Below, one piece after another: positions 1 through 11,041 of a stretch of DNA of 64,000 bases. How positions within the stretch are numbered: the first letter of the stretch is position 1; every line of letters starts with the position of its first letter. The position numbers and the translations under genes were made by a program. Below the pieces are notes generated by a model. The model saw nothing but the letters and a program-made list of their open reading frames with translations, made no database searches and was not told where the DNA came from. Source of the stretch: Williamsia sterculiae (GTDB taxonomy: Bacteria > Actinomycetota > Actinomycetes > Mycobacteriales > Mycobacteriaceae); the NCBI RefSeq assembly GCF_900156495.1, contig NZ_FTNT01000009.1:124001-188000 (forward strand), given 5' to 3'.

Positions 1-777
1 CGCCAATTGGGGGTGTGCCTGGAGGATGAAGCAGCCGAGCAGGGTGAACACCCCCACCACCAGGGCCACGACGAGATGCCACGACACGTCGACATCGCCG
101 ATCCGCGGGGTGAGATCACCCAGCAGCGAGGCGAAGGTGGCGTCCGCACCCGCGAACAGTGCGCCGAACACGAGCACCAGTCCGATCGTCAACAACCCGA
201 CACCGACCGCCCGAAGGGGGTGGGTGATGCGCCTAGCGGCACGGGCGGCGGGCACACCACGGCCCGTCCAGCGAACAGCCGGGATCAGCAGCACGACGGG
301 ACTGATCGCGGCGAACACCAACTCGCGTATCGAGCGGGCGCCGACCATCAGCGCGCCGGTGGTGACCGCGGCCAACGGCAGATACCACGGGGTCAGCCAT
401 TCCGCGCTGCGCCAGCCGGGCACCGAGGTCACCGCCACTATGCCCACGGCGGTGCTGATCTGACCCCACCCGGGGCGTCCGGGTGTGCAGGTGAACACCG
501 CCACCAGCACGGCTGTCCAGGCGAGCGCGAGCCCGATACCGCTCAGCTCGACGGGCACCAGGACGGCTGCGGCGACCGCGACCACGGTGACTGCGACCAG
601 GACCCGACCCGATGCGGCGGCGGACCGGTCGGGGTCCAGCGACATCCAGGGCGGACGCGGCGGAAGGTCGGCCGGGGGGAGCGGAGGCGGTGGCGGAAGA
701 GTGCCCACCGGGTACGGGGGTGTTCCGGGCTGGGGTGACGCAGGCTGGGGTGTTTCGGACCGAGGTGTTTCGGGCAT
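1..777 (-). CDS. Multi-pass membrane protein, DUF4153/DUF4173-like (partial)
   Basis: The reading frame runs off the left edge, so only the first 259 codons are present. It starts at ATG 777. The first 50 or so residues are rich in Pro, Ser and Thr and probably cytoplasmic. At least five hydrophobic segments follow, for example around the motifs VLVAVTVVAVAAAVLVPVEL and LLTIGLVLVFGALFAG. This layout resembles the DUF4153/DUF4173 membrane proteins of actinobacteria, whose function is unknown. It lies downstream of a histidine kinase on the same strand, 48 bp away, and could be co-transcribed with it. The coding strand was chosen because the frame carries coherent membrane helices, while the opposite-strand frames are arginine-rich shadows. 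Confidence 0.6.
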   Translation of the reverse strand, partial: MPETPRSETPQPASPQPGTPPYPVGTLPPPPPLPPADLPPRPPWMSLDPDRSAAASGRVLVAVTVVAVAAAVLVPVELSGIGLALAWTAVLVAVFTCTPGRPGWGQISTAVGIVAVTSVPGWRSAEWLTPWYLPLAAVTTGALMVGARSIRELVFAAISPVVLLIPAVRWTGRGVPAARAARRITHPLRAVGVGLLTIGLVLVFGALFAGADATFASLLGDLTPRIGDVDVSWHLVVALVVGVFTLLGCFILQAHPQLA

Positions 778-825
778 GGGGGTATCGCCTCTCCGTGCAC
801 GGTTGATCGCGGGTGGGGTGGTGGG

Positions 826-1893
826 TCAGATGGCCGGGCGGCGCGCCGGGAGTCGCACTCGGATACGGCAGCCGTGCGGGTCGTCGACGACCCCGATCTC
901 ACCGCCGTGCAGGTCGACCACCCACCGTGCGATGGCCAGTCCCAGGCCGGTCCCACCGTCGCGGGAGCCGCCGCGGGTGAATCGCTCGAAGATCCGGGTG
1001 CGCTCGTCCGGGGCGATCCCCGCGCCCTGGTCGGCGACCTCCACGACCACCGTCTCGCCGTCGCGGCGCGCTCCGACGCAGACGGTGCCTGCCGGGGGCG
1101 AATGACGGACCGCGTTGTCGAGCAGGTTCGCCAAGACCTGATGCAGGCGTGCCTCGTCGGCCTCCACCGCCAGATCGTCGTCGATCTCCACGTGTAGACG
1201 GATGTCGGCGCGGGAACCGGGCGTCCCCGTCGCGACACCGCTCGTCGCCGTGCCCCCGGTCGCCATACGCAGACGGCATTCGGCCACCGCGGCGTCGGCG
1301 AATGGACGCAAGGCCACGGGGCGGTGGTCCAGCGCCATCGCACCACCCTGCACGCGGGAGAGATCGAGCAGCTCGGTGATCAGCCGACCCAACCGATCGG
1401 TCTGATTGAGGGCGAGGGTCAGCGCATCCCGATCCGGGACGCGGACCCCGTCGACGAGGTTCTCCAGCACTGCGTGCAGCGCCGCGACCGGGGTCCGCAG
1501 TTCGTGGGCCACGTTGCCGATCACCTCGCGGCGGTAGCGGTCCTCGTCGGCCAGATCGTCGGCCATCTGATTGAACGCGGTCGCCAGGGTGCCGATCTCG
1601 TCCCGGGAGGTGGCACGGACGCGGATGGAGTAGTCGCCCTTGGACATGCGGCGGACGGCACCGGTCATCTCCCGCAACGGCGAGGTCATCCCGTGGGCCA
1701 GCACCCAGGTCACCACGAAGGCGACGAAGAGCGCCATCAACAGTGCGTACCGGAACTGCCATTGCGCGGTGATCCAGAACGACACGCTGGAGGTGAACAG
1801 CGCAGCGCCGACCACCACCGACGTCTTGAACTTGAACGAGTGCACGGCGTCCAGGGGGCGCGGGAAGGTCAGTCCGCGGGGTGCCGACGTCAA
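826..1893 (-). CDS. Sensor histidine kinase with HAMP domain
   Basis: This is a 355-aa membrane kinase, partner of the response regulator just upstream. Two membrane helices (about residues 24-43 and 48-67) are joined by only a few residues, so there is no real extracellular sensor domain. A HAMP linker (about 68-120) follows, then the HisKA dimerisation helix with the H-box NVAHELRTP (phospho-acceptor His130), then a HATPase domain with N-box NLLDNAVRH, G1 box DQGAGIA and G2 box GGTGLGLAI. The start is TTG at 1893, sharing a TTGA overlap with the regulator stop, which points to translational coupling. The ligand is unknown. The short loop suggests membrane-stress or intramembrane sensing, which is an inference. 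Confidence 0.93.
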   Translation of the reverse strand: MTSAPRGLTFPRPLDAVHSFKFKTSVVVGAALFTSSVSFWITAQWQFRYALLMALFVAFVVTWVLAHGMTSPLREMTGAVRRMSKGDYSIRVRATSRDEIGTLATAFNQMADDLADEDRYRREVIGNVAHELRTPVAALHAVLENLVDGVRVPDRDALTLALNQTDRLGRLITELLDLSRVQGGAMALDHRPVALRPFADAAVAECRLRMATGGTATSGVATGTPGSRADIRLHVEIDDDLAVEADEARLHQVLANLLDNAVRHSPPAGTVCVGARRDGETVVVEVADQGAGIAPDERTRIFERFTRGGSRDGGTGLGLAIARWVVDLHGGEIGVVDDPHGCRIRVRLPARRPAI

Positions 1894-2612
1894 CGGACCA
1901 CCTCCAGCGCATACCCCACGCCGTGGACGGTGCGGATGTGGTGCGCGCCCACCTTCTGGCGCAACGACCGGATGTGGGAGTCGACGGTCCGGGTCTCACC
2001 GGCGTCCGGCCACTGCCACACGCTCTCCAACAACTGGGCACGGGTCAGCACCGCACCCGGTCGGCGGGCCAGCGACACCAGCAGGTCGAATTCGGTGCGG
2101 GTGAGGTGTATCGGTGAGCCGCTGACGAGCACCCGTCGCGCGGCGTGGTCGATCTGCACCTCTCCGAGGGTTTCGACCTCGGTCTCGGGCGCCGGGGGCC
2201 CGGCTGTGGCGTCGGGTGCATACCGCTCGGCACGGCGGATGAGTGCCCGGAGCCGCGCCACCAGCTCCCGCATCGAGAACGGCTTGGAGAGGTAGTCGTC
2301 GGCGCCTATGCCGAGCCCGATGACCAGGTCCGTCTCGTCCGCCCGGGCCGTCAGCATCAACACCGGGGTGGTGGTGTGGGTCTGCATCCGACGGCAGACC
2401 TCGAGACCGTCCATTCCCGGCAGCATCACGTCGAGGACCACGGCGTCGAACACCGTGCCCTGTTGCGCGGCCAGCGCCGCGGGACCGTCGTCGGCGGTGG
2501 TCACCGCGAACCCCTCGGCGCGCAGCCGATCGGCGATCGAGTCACGGATCAGGGGCTCGTCGTCCACCACCAGGATCGTGGGTGCGGCGGCGGGACCAGG
2601 ATGTTCGGTCAT
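1890..2612 (-). CDS. OmpR/PhoB-family response regulator
   Basis: This 240-aa DNA-binding regulator is paired with the kinase that overlaps its stop codon by 4 bp. The receiver domain (about residues 12-125) has the acidic pair D17/D18, the phospho-acceptor D61 in VVLDVMLPGMDG, and the conserved Lys in YLSKPFS. The C-terminal winged helix (about 150-238) ends with the typical TVDSHIRSLRQKVG and VHGVGYAL motifs. ATG 2612 was chosen because MTEHPG precedes the receiver core by about ten residues; a longer frame upstream lacks domain sense. A TACCGT box ends 7 nt before this ATG on the same strand, so the message is probably leaderless. Confidence 0.94.
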   Translation of the reverse strand: MTEHPGPAAAPTILVVDDEPLIRDSIADRLRAEGFAVTTADDGPAALAAQQGTVFDAVVLDVMLPGMDGLEVCRRMQTHTTTPVLMLTARADETDLVIGLGIGADDYLSKPFSMRELVARLRALIRRAERYAPDATAGPPAPETEVETLGEVQIDHAARRVLVSGSPIHLTRTEFDLLVSLARRPGAVLTRAQLLESVWQWPDAGETRTVDSHIRSLRQKVGAHHIRTVHGVGYALEVVR

Positions 2613-2727
2613 GACGCCGACGGTAGTGACTGGATGTCGGTGAGCCCCGGAGATGGGGTGAGAGGAATGGGGAGAAGATGTGAAGAGACCGTGCAGGTCG
2701 CCGCGGCCGCGGTGGCCCGGCCGGGAT

Positions 2728-2756
2728 TTGGCTCTGCGTCCGATCTGCTGCATACT
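2728..2756 (+). promoter_or_regulatory. Promoter of the S10 ribosomal block
   Basis: A -35 TTGGCT (2728-2733), a 17-nt spacer and a -10 CATACT (2751-2756) lie upstream of rpsJ. GGTTGCCC begins 6 nt after the -10 box, at 2762, and is the likely first transcribed sequence. The same -10/GGTTGCCC arrangement occurs before rplN and before rpsH. Confidence 0.65.
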
Positions 2757-2761
2757 GGTCG

Positions 2762-3186
2762 GGTTGCCCTGACCAGGGTGCGGTGTCTTTGCGGCCCATG
2801 GCCGGTGGGAGGCGCCGAGCACATTCCGGTCGGGCCACATCGCCACGACGGAGCAAGCGGTCGCCGAACTGCTCCGAGCACACGGCGGCGGTGGCACGAG
2901 CAGCACGAACGTTCGACCAGCACCCGTGAGGGTGTTCGGCCCCCGAGACGAGTGGGAAGCGTCCGCATTCTTGTGAATGCCGACTCGACACGCCCGACCT
3001 CGGGTGCCGGGGTTCGCGGTCCGCGGGGGCCGTGGGCACATGTACAGCGACGTATGAGATACGTCGGACAGATGAACAGCGTCGATCTCCACGGTTGGAG
3101 CATCTTCTGACCCACCGCCCTGCGGTGTGGCCGATGAGAGCGGTGTTCGTCTGTCATGAAGTCACACAGACGGAAGAGGACACAGC
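2762..3186 (+). promoter_or_regulatory. Long 5' leader of the S10 operon
   Basis: About 425 nt separate the predicted transcription start from the GTG of rpsJ. No convincing gene was found in it: the open frames crossing it are shadows of neighbouring genes or lack a start with a ribosome site. In other bacteria S10 leaders carry binding sites for L4 or other autoregulators, so a regulatory RNA here is plausible, but I could not identify a known motif. The divergent response-regulator promoter lies just to the left. Confidence 0.4.
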
Positions 3187-3492
3187 GTGGCGGGACAGAA
3201 GATCCGCATCAGGCTCAAGGCCTACGACCACGAGGCGATCGACGCCTCGGCGCGCAAGATCGTCGAGACGGTCACCCGTACCGGCGCACGCGTGGTCGGC
3301 CCGGTGCCGTTGCCCACCGAGAAGAACGTGTACTGCGTCATCCGCTCGCCGCACAAGTACAAGGACTCGCGCGAGCACTTCGAGATGCGCACGCACAAGC
3401 GACTCATCGACATCCTGGATCCGACGCCGAAGACCGTCGACGCGCTCATGCGCATCGATCTGCCGGCGAGCGTCGACGTCAACATCCAGTAG
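3187..3492 (+). CDS. rpsJ: 30S ribosomal protein S10
   Basis: The 101-aa S10 protein is a 30S head component and, in many bacteria, the NusE antitermination factor. The N-terminal [12 protein letters not shown] and the internal [14 protein letters not shown] are diagnostic. It starts at GTG 3187 behind an AGAGGA ribosome site and is the first gene of the S10 block, 37 bp before rplC. Confidence 0.98.
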   Translation: MAGQKIRIRLKAYDHEAIDASARKIVETVTRTGARVVGPVPLPTEKNVYCVIRSPHKYKDSREHFEMRTHKRLIDILDPTPKTVDALMRIDLPASVDVNIQ

Positions 3493-3529
3493 GCGAGCCA
3501 GCAGAGACGATTGTCGGAGTAGAGCAGAG

Positions 3530-4186
3530 ATGACACAGAAGAACGTGAAGGGAATCCTGGGCACCAAGCTCGGGATGACCCAGGTCTTCGACGAGAACAA
3601 CCGGGTTGTCCCGGTGACCGTCGTCAAGGCCGGACCCAACGTGATCACCCAGATCCGTACCGAGGAGAAGGACGGCTACACCGCCGTCCAGCTCGCCTAC
3701 GGTGCCGTCGACCCGCGCAAGGTGACCAAGCCGGTCGCCGGCCAGTACGCCAAGGCCGGGGTGACCCCGCGTCGCCACGTCGCCGAGATCCGCGTGCTCG
3801 ACACCTCGGATTACGAGGTGGGCCAGGAGTTGACCGCCGAGATCTTCGCCGACGGCACCGAGGTCGACGTGACCGGCACCTCCAAGGGCAAGGGCTTCGC
3901 CGGCGTCATGAAGCGCCACGGCTTCGCCGGCCTGGGCGCCAGCCACGGCGCGCACCGCGTGCACCGTGCTCCCGGCTCGATCGGTGGCTGTGCCACCCCG
4001 GGTCGCGTGTTCAAGGGCATGCGGATGGCCGGCCGGATGGGCAACGAGCGGGTGACCACCCAGAACCTGACCGTGCACAAGGTCGACAGCGAGAACGGGC
4101 TGCTGCTCATCAAGGGCGCGATCCCGGGTCGCAAGGGCGGCATCGTCGTCGTGCGCGAGGCCGTGAAAGGTGGTGTGAGCCAGTGA
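3530..4186 (+). CDS. rplC: 50S ribosomal protein L3
   Basis: The 218-aa L3 protein starts at ATG 3530 with [20 protein letters not shown], the conserved N-terminus. The longer upstream frame is a shadow of rpsJ. The central loop that reaches the peptidyl-transferase centre is seen in [18 protein letters not shown]3 nucleates 50S assembly. Its stop overlaps the rplD start by 4 bp (GTGA), so the two are translationally coupled. Confidence 0.98.
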   Translation: MTQKNVKGILGTKLGMTQVFDENNRVVPVTVVKAGPNVITQIRTEEKDGYTAVQLAYGAVDPRKVTKPVAGQYAKAGVTPRRHVAEIRVLDTSDYEVGQELTAEIFADGTEVDVTGTSKGKGFAGVMKRHGFAGLGASHGAHRVHRAPGSIGGCATPGRVFKGMRMAGRMGNERVTTQNLTVHKVDSENGLLLIKGAIPGRKGGIVVVREAVKGGVSQ

Positions 4187-4857
4187 GTACCGATACCGAG
4201 AAGACCAACCTGACGCTCGACGTCAAGGCCGCCGACGGCAGCACCACGGGCACCGTGGACCTGCCCGCGGCGATCTTCGACGCCCCCGCGAACATCGCGC
4301 TGATGCACCAGGTCGTCGTGGCCCAGCAGGCCGCCGCCCGTCAGGGCACCCACGCCACCAAGACCCGTGGGGCGACCCGCGGTGGTGGCGCCAAGCCCTA
4401 CCGTCAGAAGGGGACCGGCCGCGCCCGCCAGGGCTCGACCCGGGCGCCGCAGTTCGCCGGCGGTGGCACCGTCCACGGCCCGCAGCCGCGTGACTACAGC
4501 CAGCGCACTCCCAAGAAGATGAAGGCCGCCGCGCTGCGTGGGGCCCTGTCCGACCGGGCCCGCAACGCGCGCATCCACGTGATCACCGAGCTCGTCGCCG
4601 GACAGACCCCGTCGACCAAGTCGGCTCGGCTGTTCCTGGAGAGTCTGTCGGATCGTCGCAAGTTCCTGGTGGTCCTCGGCCGCGAGGACGAGGCCGGCTG
4701 GAAGAGCGTGGCGAACCTGGACAACGTCCTGCCGATCACGCCCGATCAGCTGAACACCTACGACGTACTCGACTCCGACGACCTGGTGTTCAGCGTCGAG
4801 ACGCTGAACGCCTTCGTCGCGGGCACCCGCGTCGACTCCGCAGACAAGGAGGCCTGA
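4183..4857 (+). CDS. rplD: 50S ribosomal protein L4
   Basis: The 224-aa L4 protein starts at GTG 4183 within the rplC stop. The exit-tunnel extension with [19 protein letters not shown] (about residues 75-93) is clear. In enterobacteria L4 also represses its own operon by binding the S10 leader; whether that happens here is unknown, but the leader is long enough for such control. It is followed 2 bp later by rplW. Confidence 0.98.
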   Translation: MSTDTEKTNLTLDVKAADGSTTGTVDLPAAIFDAPANIALMHQVVVAQQAAARQGTHATKTRGATRGGGAKPYRQKGTGRARQGSTRAPQFAGGGTVHGPQPRDYSQRTPKKMKAAALRGALSDRARNARIHVITELVAGQTPSTKSARLFLESLSDRRKFLVVLGREDEAGWKSVANLDNVLPITPDQLNTYDVLDSDDLVFSVETLNAFVAGTRVDSADKEA

Positions 4858-4859
4858 GC

Positions 4860-5165
4860 ATGGCCACCCACGCAGACCCGCGCGACGTCATCCTCGCGCC
4901 GGTGATCTCGGAGAAGTCCTACGGCTTGATCGAGGACAACGTGTACACCTTCGTGGTGCACCCGGATTCGAACAAGACGCAGATCAAGATCGCCGTCGAG
5001 AAGATCTTCGACGTCAAGGTCGCCAACGTGAACACCGCCAACCGCCAGGGCAAGCGCAAGCGCACCCGATTCGGTTACGGCAAGCGCAAGGACACCAAGC
5101 GCGCCCTGGTCACGCTGACCGCTGACAGCAAGCCCATCGAGATCTTCGGGGGCCCGGTCGGCTAG
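4860..5165 (+). CDS. rplW: 50S ribosomal protein L23
   Basis: The 101-aa L23 lines the rim of the peptide exit tunnel and docks trigger factor and SRP. The motifs [16 protein letters not shown] and [15 protein letters not shown] are typical. It starts at ATG 4860, 2 bp after rplD, behind an AAGGAGG ribosome site embedded in the rplD C-terminus. Confidence 0.98.
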   Translation: MATHADPRDVILAPVISEKSYGLIEDNVYTFVVHPDSNKTQIKIAVEKIFDVKVANVNTANRQGKRKRTRFGYGKRKDTKRALVTLTADSKPIEIFGGPVG

Positions 5166-5205
5166 CCGATCGGATCTCGAGAAGAAGTAGAGGACAAGAA
5201 GACTC

Positions 5206-6042
<837 letters not shown>

Positions 6043-6059
6043 GTAAGGAGGAATAGGTA

Positions 6060-6341
6060 ATGCCACGCAGCCTCAAGAAGGGCCCGTTCGTCGACGACCA
6101 CCTCCTGAAAAAGGTGGACGTGCAGAACGAGAAGGGCACCAAGCAGGTCATCAAGACCTGGTCGCGTCGTTCGACCATCATCCCCGACTTCATCGGGCAC
6201 ACCTTCGCCGTCCACGACGGTCGTAAGCACGTGCCGGTGTTCGTGTCGGAGTCGATGGTCGGTCACAAGCTGGGCGAATTCGCCCCGACTCGCACCTTCA
6301 AAGGTCACATCAAGGACGACCGGAAAGCGAAGCGCCGGTAA
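6060..6341 (+). CDS. rpsS: 30S ribosomal protein S19
   Basis: The 93-aa S19 protein is a 30S head component contacting the A site and 5S rRNA bridge. It begins [19 protein letters not shown] and carries the [12 protein letters not shown] core. A near-consensus TAAGGAGGAA ribosome site precedes ATG 6060. Confidence 0.98.
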   Translation: MPRSLKKGPFVDDHLLKKVDVQNEKGTKQVIKTWSRRSTIIPDFIGHTFAVHDGRKHVPVFVSESMVGHKLGEFAPTRTFKGHIKDDRKAKRR

Positions 6342-6343
6342 TC

Positions 6344-7581
<1,238 letters not shown>

Positions 7582-7583
7582 CC

Positions 7584-8000
7584 ATGTTGATCCCTCGCAG
7601 GGTCAAGCATCGCAAGCAGCACCACCCGAGCCTGAAGGGTCAGGCCAAGGGCGGCACCAAGGTGACGTTCGGTGACTACGGCATCCAGGCACTGGAGAGC
7701 GCGTACATCACCAACCGGCAGATCGAGTCCGCTCGTATCGCCATCAACCGGCACATCAAGCGTGGCGGCAAGGTCTGGATCAACATCTTCCCGGACCGCC
7801 CGCTGACCAAGAAGCCTGCCGAGACCCGCATGGGTTCGGGTAAGGGTTCGCCGGAATGGTGGGTCGCCCCGGTCAAGCCGGGTCGGGTGCTCTTCGAGAT
7901 GAGCTACCCCAATGAGGAGACCGCTCGCGAGGCGCTGCGCCGCGCGCAGCACAAGCTCCCCATCAAGAGCAGGATCGTGACCAGGGAGGAGCAGTTCTGA
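7584..8000 (+). CDS. rplP: 50S ribosomal protein L16
   Basis: The 138-aa L16 protein is needed for late 50S maturation and A-site tRNA accommodation. It begins [19 protein letters not shown] and contains [19 protein letters not shown]. Its TGA overlaps the rpmC start (TGATG). Confidence 0.98.
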   Translation: MLIPRRVKHRKQHHPSLKGQAKGGTKVTFGDYGIQALESAYITNRQIESARIAINRHIKRGGKVWINIFPDRPLTKKPAETRMGSGKGSPEWWVAPVKPGRVLFEMSYPNEETAREALRRAQHKLPIKSRIVTREEQF

Positions 8001-8233
8001 TGGCACTCGGAATCGCTGCCGCCGAGCTCCGCGAGCTCAGCGACACTGAACTGGTCGACCGCCTGCGCGAGTCGAAGGAAGAGCTGTTCAACCTTCGTTT
8101 CCAGATGGCCACCGGCCAGCTCGACAACAACCGCCGTCTGCGGGTGGTCCGCCGGGAGATCGCCCGCGTGTACACGGTGATGCGCGAGCGTGAGCTGGGT
8201 CTGGCGTCGGGACCGGACGGTGATGACGCATGA
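8000..8233 (+). CDS. rpmC: 50S ribosomal protein L29
   Basis: The 77-aa helical L29 protein sits next to L23 at the tunnel exit. The motif [19 protein letters not shown] and the following basic helix are diagnostic. A short acidic C-terminal tail is present. It overlaps both rplP (1 bp) and rpsQ (4 bp). Confidence 0.97.
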   Translation: MALGIAAAELRELSDTELVDRLRESKEELFNLRFQMATGQLDNNRRLRVVRREIARVYTVMRERELGLASGPDGDDA

Positions 8234-8541
8234 GTAAGGACGAGACAGTGACCGCAACCAAGAGCGGCAAGACTCCGCGTATCGAGAAGCCGCGCAACAG
8301 CCGTAAGGAACGTATCGGCTACGTGGTGAGCGACAAGATGCAGAAGACCATCGTGGTCGAGCTGGAGGACCGTAAGAGCCACCCGCTCTACGGCAAGATC
8401 ATCCGGACCACGAGCAAGGTCAAGGCCCATGACGAGGCCGAGACCGCCGGTGTCGGCGACCGCGTGCGGATCATGGAGACCCGCCCGTTGTCGGCCACCA
8501 AGCACTGGCGTCTGGTCGAGGTGATGGAGAAGGCCAAGTAA
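8230..8541 (+). CDS. rpsQ: 30S ribosomal protein S17
   Basis: The 103-aa S17 protein is an OB-fold protein binding 16S rRNA helix 11. The core [17 protein letters not shown] and the C-terminal [19 protein letters not shown] are typical. About 25 residues precede the core, an N-terminal extension usual for actinobacteria. It is the last gene of the S10 block and is followed by a strong hairpin. Confidence 0.97.
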   Translation: MSKDETVTATKSGKTPRIEKPRNSRKERIGYVVSDKMQKTIVVELEDRKSHPLYGKIIRTTSKVKAHDEAETAGVGDRVRIMETRPLSATKHWRLVEVMEKAK

Positions 8542-8567
8542 GGCCGACCTCTTCGCCCGGATCCACC

Positions 8568-8608
8568 GAAACGGCCCGTTCCCCCGACTGAGGGGAACGG
8601 GCCGTTTC
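8568..8608 (+). terminator. Hairpin terminator after rpsQ
   Basis: A perfect 17-bp stem (8568-8584 paired with 8592-8608) encloses a 7-nt loop. There is no U-tract, as is common for terminators in high-GC actinobacteria. It closes the S10 block. Confidence 0.85.
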
Positions 8609-8651
8609 TGGTGGGATGGGTGTGCGGTGGGATGGTCGGGAAGCGCCGGGC

Positions 8652-8969
8652 CTACCGCGCCGAGATCAGCCGATGGATGTCATCGATCTTCCGGTCGATG
8701 TCCGGGATCCGCTCGATTGCGGCCAGGTGGGTCTTCAACTCGGCCAGCAGATCTTTGACTTCGTTCAGCGTGGTCGTGGTCTGCGCGAGGGTGGCGCTCA
8801 CGTCGGTCAGTGTGGTCTCGACCTGGTCCAGTGTCGCGTCGACCGTTCCCAGGGTCCCGCTGACATTGGTCAGCGTGGCGTCGACCCGGTGCAATGTCGC
8901 GTCGGCACTTTCCAGCGTCTTGTCGGCCCGGCCGATGACCGCGCCGGGATTCTTGGGGATCATGCCCAT
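8652..8969 (-). CDS. Small coiled-coil protein of unknown function
   Basis: This 105-aa protein begins MGMIPKNPGAVIGRADKTLE. It is almost entirely heptad-like: repeated units of the form xATLxxVxxTLxxV (about residues 20-75) predict one long amphipathic coiled coil, like spacer helices in DUF948-type proteins. There is no signal peptide or membrane helix. ATG 8969 has an ideal GAGGAGGA ribosome site just upstream, which decided the start over longer frames. It is the third gene behind a TetR regulator and an MpaB-like oxygenase on the same strand, so it may be a structural partner of that enzyme; this is an inference. Confidence 0.75.
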   Translation of the reverse strand: MGMIPKNPGAVIGRADKTLESADATLHRVDATLTNVSGTLGTVDATLDQVETTLTDVSATLAQTTTTLNEVKDLLAELKTHLAAIERIPDIDRKIDDIHRLISAR

Positions 8970-9120
8970 GGGCGTCCTCCTCGATTCGAAGAGATGGGAT
9001 TCGGAGAGATGGGAGTCGGGAGAGACGGTCGGCGAACGAGCGAGCGTCTCTCCCGACCACGTGTCTGCATCAAACAGTGTGCGCCACCGCCGGTGAGGGC
9101 GGTGGCGCAACGTGCGGATA

Positions 9121-10233
9121 TCAGACGGCGGTGCGGGGCTCCATGGCACCGATGTGCTGCTGGGACTCGATCAGGCCCTCGTCGCTGGGGCGTTCGCCCT
9201 TGTCGAACACACGGTCGTACTGTTTGGCCCGCATGCCCAGGTGTGCCTGCGCCGGCTCGTCGAAGCCGTATTCCCGCTGCGCCTGCCGCGGCGTCATCGT
9301 GATGTCGTTCTCGGCCGGGATGCCGAGCACCACCGGGGCGACGACCGGCAGTGCCTGCGGCGCGAGCACGGCCATGAGAAAGACCCGCGCGAAGAGCCAG
9401 CGGTCGAGCAGCGTGTGCAACGCGCGCAGCGGCGGGGTGACGAGGGCATCCACCAACGGACTCTGCTGCACGTTGAGGAGGTCGCGCATGTATTTCGGGT
9501 AGGTCGCGACCACACCCTTCGACAGCAGGGTGGTCAGCGGCTTGAACAGCAAGCGCTGCCGCGCGGACATCTGGGGCGGCAACGCCACCTCGAGGTTGAG
9601 GATGAAGTGCACCATGTCGGCGGCGGCCTCGGAGGCGGCGAGATGGGGTCGCCAGTCGTCGAAATAGGCGATGACCTCCTCGCGGCTGCGAGGGACCGTG
9701 GCCGGGTCGATGGTCTGCAGCTCGGCGGCGCGGGCGCACTCGGTCCAGTACTGGGTCTCCTCCCCCGCCGACAACCGGCCCGGGCCGAATTTCTCGTAGC
9801 AGTAGAGGATGGAATGCCAGGCCGTCATGTGGATCCACAGTTGCGACGACGGCTTGTTCGCGTCGTAACGCCCCCCGGTGACCGGATCGTTGCCGATGGC
9901 CTTGGAGTGCACCTTGACCAGCACGTCGGCGGCCTTGGCCGTCGGGCGGGTGGCGCCGAAAGCGACCTGCCCGAAGTAGGTGAGGGTGCGGCCGTATCGG
10001 GTGTGCGGGCGGTACTTGACGCCACCGGAGGTGACCACGGCCGCGGTCAGGTTGGGATCGAGATGCTCGATGGTCACCGACCGGGCAAAACCGAGGATGT
10101 AGGAGGTCGGGTACGCCCAGACCTTCCAGGTCACCGTTCCCGGGCCGAAGAACCCGTTGTCCTCGTGCGGGCCGTACTGCTCCGCCAGACGCTTGCGCGT
10201 ATTGACGATCGGGACCTTGGGCCATTCATACAT
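9121..10233 (-). CDS. MpaB-like oxygenase (DUF2236 family)
   Basis: The 370-aa protein belongs to the DUF2236/MpaB family, whose members include the heme-dependent latex-clearing protein and mycophenolic-acid oxygenase. Family-like segments include GFARSVTIEHLDPN near the N-terminus, RYGRTLTYFGQVAFGATRPT, and the central QLWIHMTAWHSILYCYEKFGPG with candidate heme-ligand histidines. Substrate cannot be told. ATG 10233 (MYEWPKVP) was chosen because it has a GAGGAGAAC ribosome site and overlaps the TetR stop by 8 bp, indicating a regulator-enzyme operon. Confidence 0.85.
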   Translation of the reverse strand: MYEWPKVPIVNTRKRLAEQYGPHEDNGFFGPGTVTWKVWAYPTSYILGFARSVTIEHLDPNLTAAVVTSGGVKYRPHTRYGRTLTYFGQVAFGATRPTAKAADVLVKVHSKAIGNDPVTGGRYDANKPSSQLWIHMTAWHSILYCYEKFGPGRLSAGEETQYWTECARAAELQTIDPATVPRSREEVIAYFDDWRPHLAASEAAADMVHFILNLEVALPPQMSARQRLLFKPLTTLLSKGVVATYPKYMRDLLNVQQSPLVDALVTPPLRALHTLLDRWLFARVFLMAVLAPQALPVVAPVVLGIPAENDITMTPRQAQREYGFDEPAQAHLGMRAKQYDRVFDKGERPSDEGLIESQQHIGAMEPRTAV

Positions 10234-10882
10234 CGATGTTCTCCTCTGCGAAAGCGGTCGGGATCGGTTGTTCGGTGAGTTCGGGTGGTTGGTGGCCCCG
10301 CAGGACCGGTATGGCGACGCGCAGGATGAGGTCCGCACTGTGGTCGACGGATCGGGTCGGAAGAATGGCGTGTGAGACGAGTACGCGGACCATCGTGTCG
10401 GCGTAGGCGTGGGCGTCCGCATCGGTGATACCCGGCATCGCCTTACGCACGATCGGAACGAATTCGCTCGCGGCGCGGCTGATCATGCGTTCGCCGTTGG
10501 TCGTCACGACGGGCAGCAGGGCCGCCGTCGCGCGATCGCTGGCGAGAACCGCGGTGATCACCGGATTCTTGGCCAGTTCCACTAGTACGGACCGAAGTCC
10601 TTCACGCAGCGCCCGTTCGGGGTTGTCGGGATGCCGGTCGATGGCCGCCTGCGCGACCTCGATCATGATGTCCACCTCGCGGTCGAGGTAGACCTTGGCG
10701 AGTTGGTCCTTGGAGCTGAAGTGTTTGTACAGGGTCGGTTTGCTGACGCCCACGCGTTCGGCGATGGCGTTCATCCGCAGGTTTGCCCAGCCCGCAGTTC
10801 GGACGAGATCCAGGGTCACGTCCACGACCATGTCCTTCAGCAGACTGTTGGCACGTCCGACGAATGCCTCATCGCGTGACAT
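10226..10882 (-). CDS. TetR/AcrR-family transcriptional regulator
   Basis: This 218-aa repressor-type protein has an N-terminal helix-turn-helix: MNAIAERVGVSKPTLYKHFSSK (about residues 35-56) is the DNA-recognition segment. The C-terminal ligand domain is helical and unassigned. ATG 10882 (MSRDEAFVG) was chosen to put the HTH at the usual distance from the N-terminus. It overlaps the start of the MpaB-like oxygenase gene by 8 bp and very likely controls it and itself. An inverted repeat lies about 85-115 bp upstream. Confidence 0.92.
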   Translation of the reverse strand: MSRDEAFVGRANSLLKDMVVDVTLDLVRTAGWANLRMNAIAERVGVSKPTLYKHFSSKDQLAKVYLDREVDIMIEVAQAAIDRHPDNPERALREGLRSVLVELAKNPVITAVLASDRATAALLPVVTTNGERMISRAASEFVPIVRKAMPGITDADAHAYADTMVRVLVSHAILPTRSVDHSADLILRVAIPVLRGHQPPELTEQPIPTAFAEENIDV

Positions 10883-10965
10883 CGACCACCTCCCGGCTGT
10901 TGTGTGTCGCACGACCTCGCCACGCATCAGTGGCAAGGTTTACGACCTGGCGCCAACGGTAAAGC

Positions 10966-10996
10966 AAAATGACGATCACTGTCCAGCGTCAGTTTT
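10966..10996. promoter_or_regulatory. Candidate operator upstream of the TetR-oxygenase operon
   Basis: Half-sites AAAATGACG (10966-10974) and CGTCAGTTTT (10987-10996) form an imperfect inverted repeat with one bulged base. A second imperfect palindrome centred on TGGCGCCA with TTTAC/GTAAA arms lies at about 10938-10963. Both sit in the 159-bp gap between cinA and the regulator. Confidence 0.4.
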
Positions 10997-11041
10997 CCTG
11001 ACCGTAGAGCGTGTCGTGTCACCTCGGTGCGCGAGTGGCCG

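Noticed and set aside
7..738. Long + strand open frame opposite the membrane protein
   Set aside because: It is rich in His, Gln, Gly and Arg with no fold, and is antisense to a frame with coherent membrane helices.
2145..3110. + strand open frame crossing the response regulator and S10 leader
   Set aside because: Antisense to the regulator, low-complexity composition, no ribosome site and no recognisable domain.
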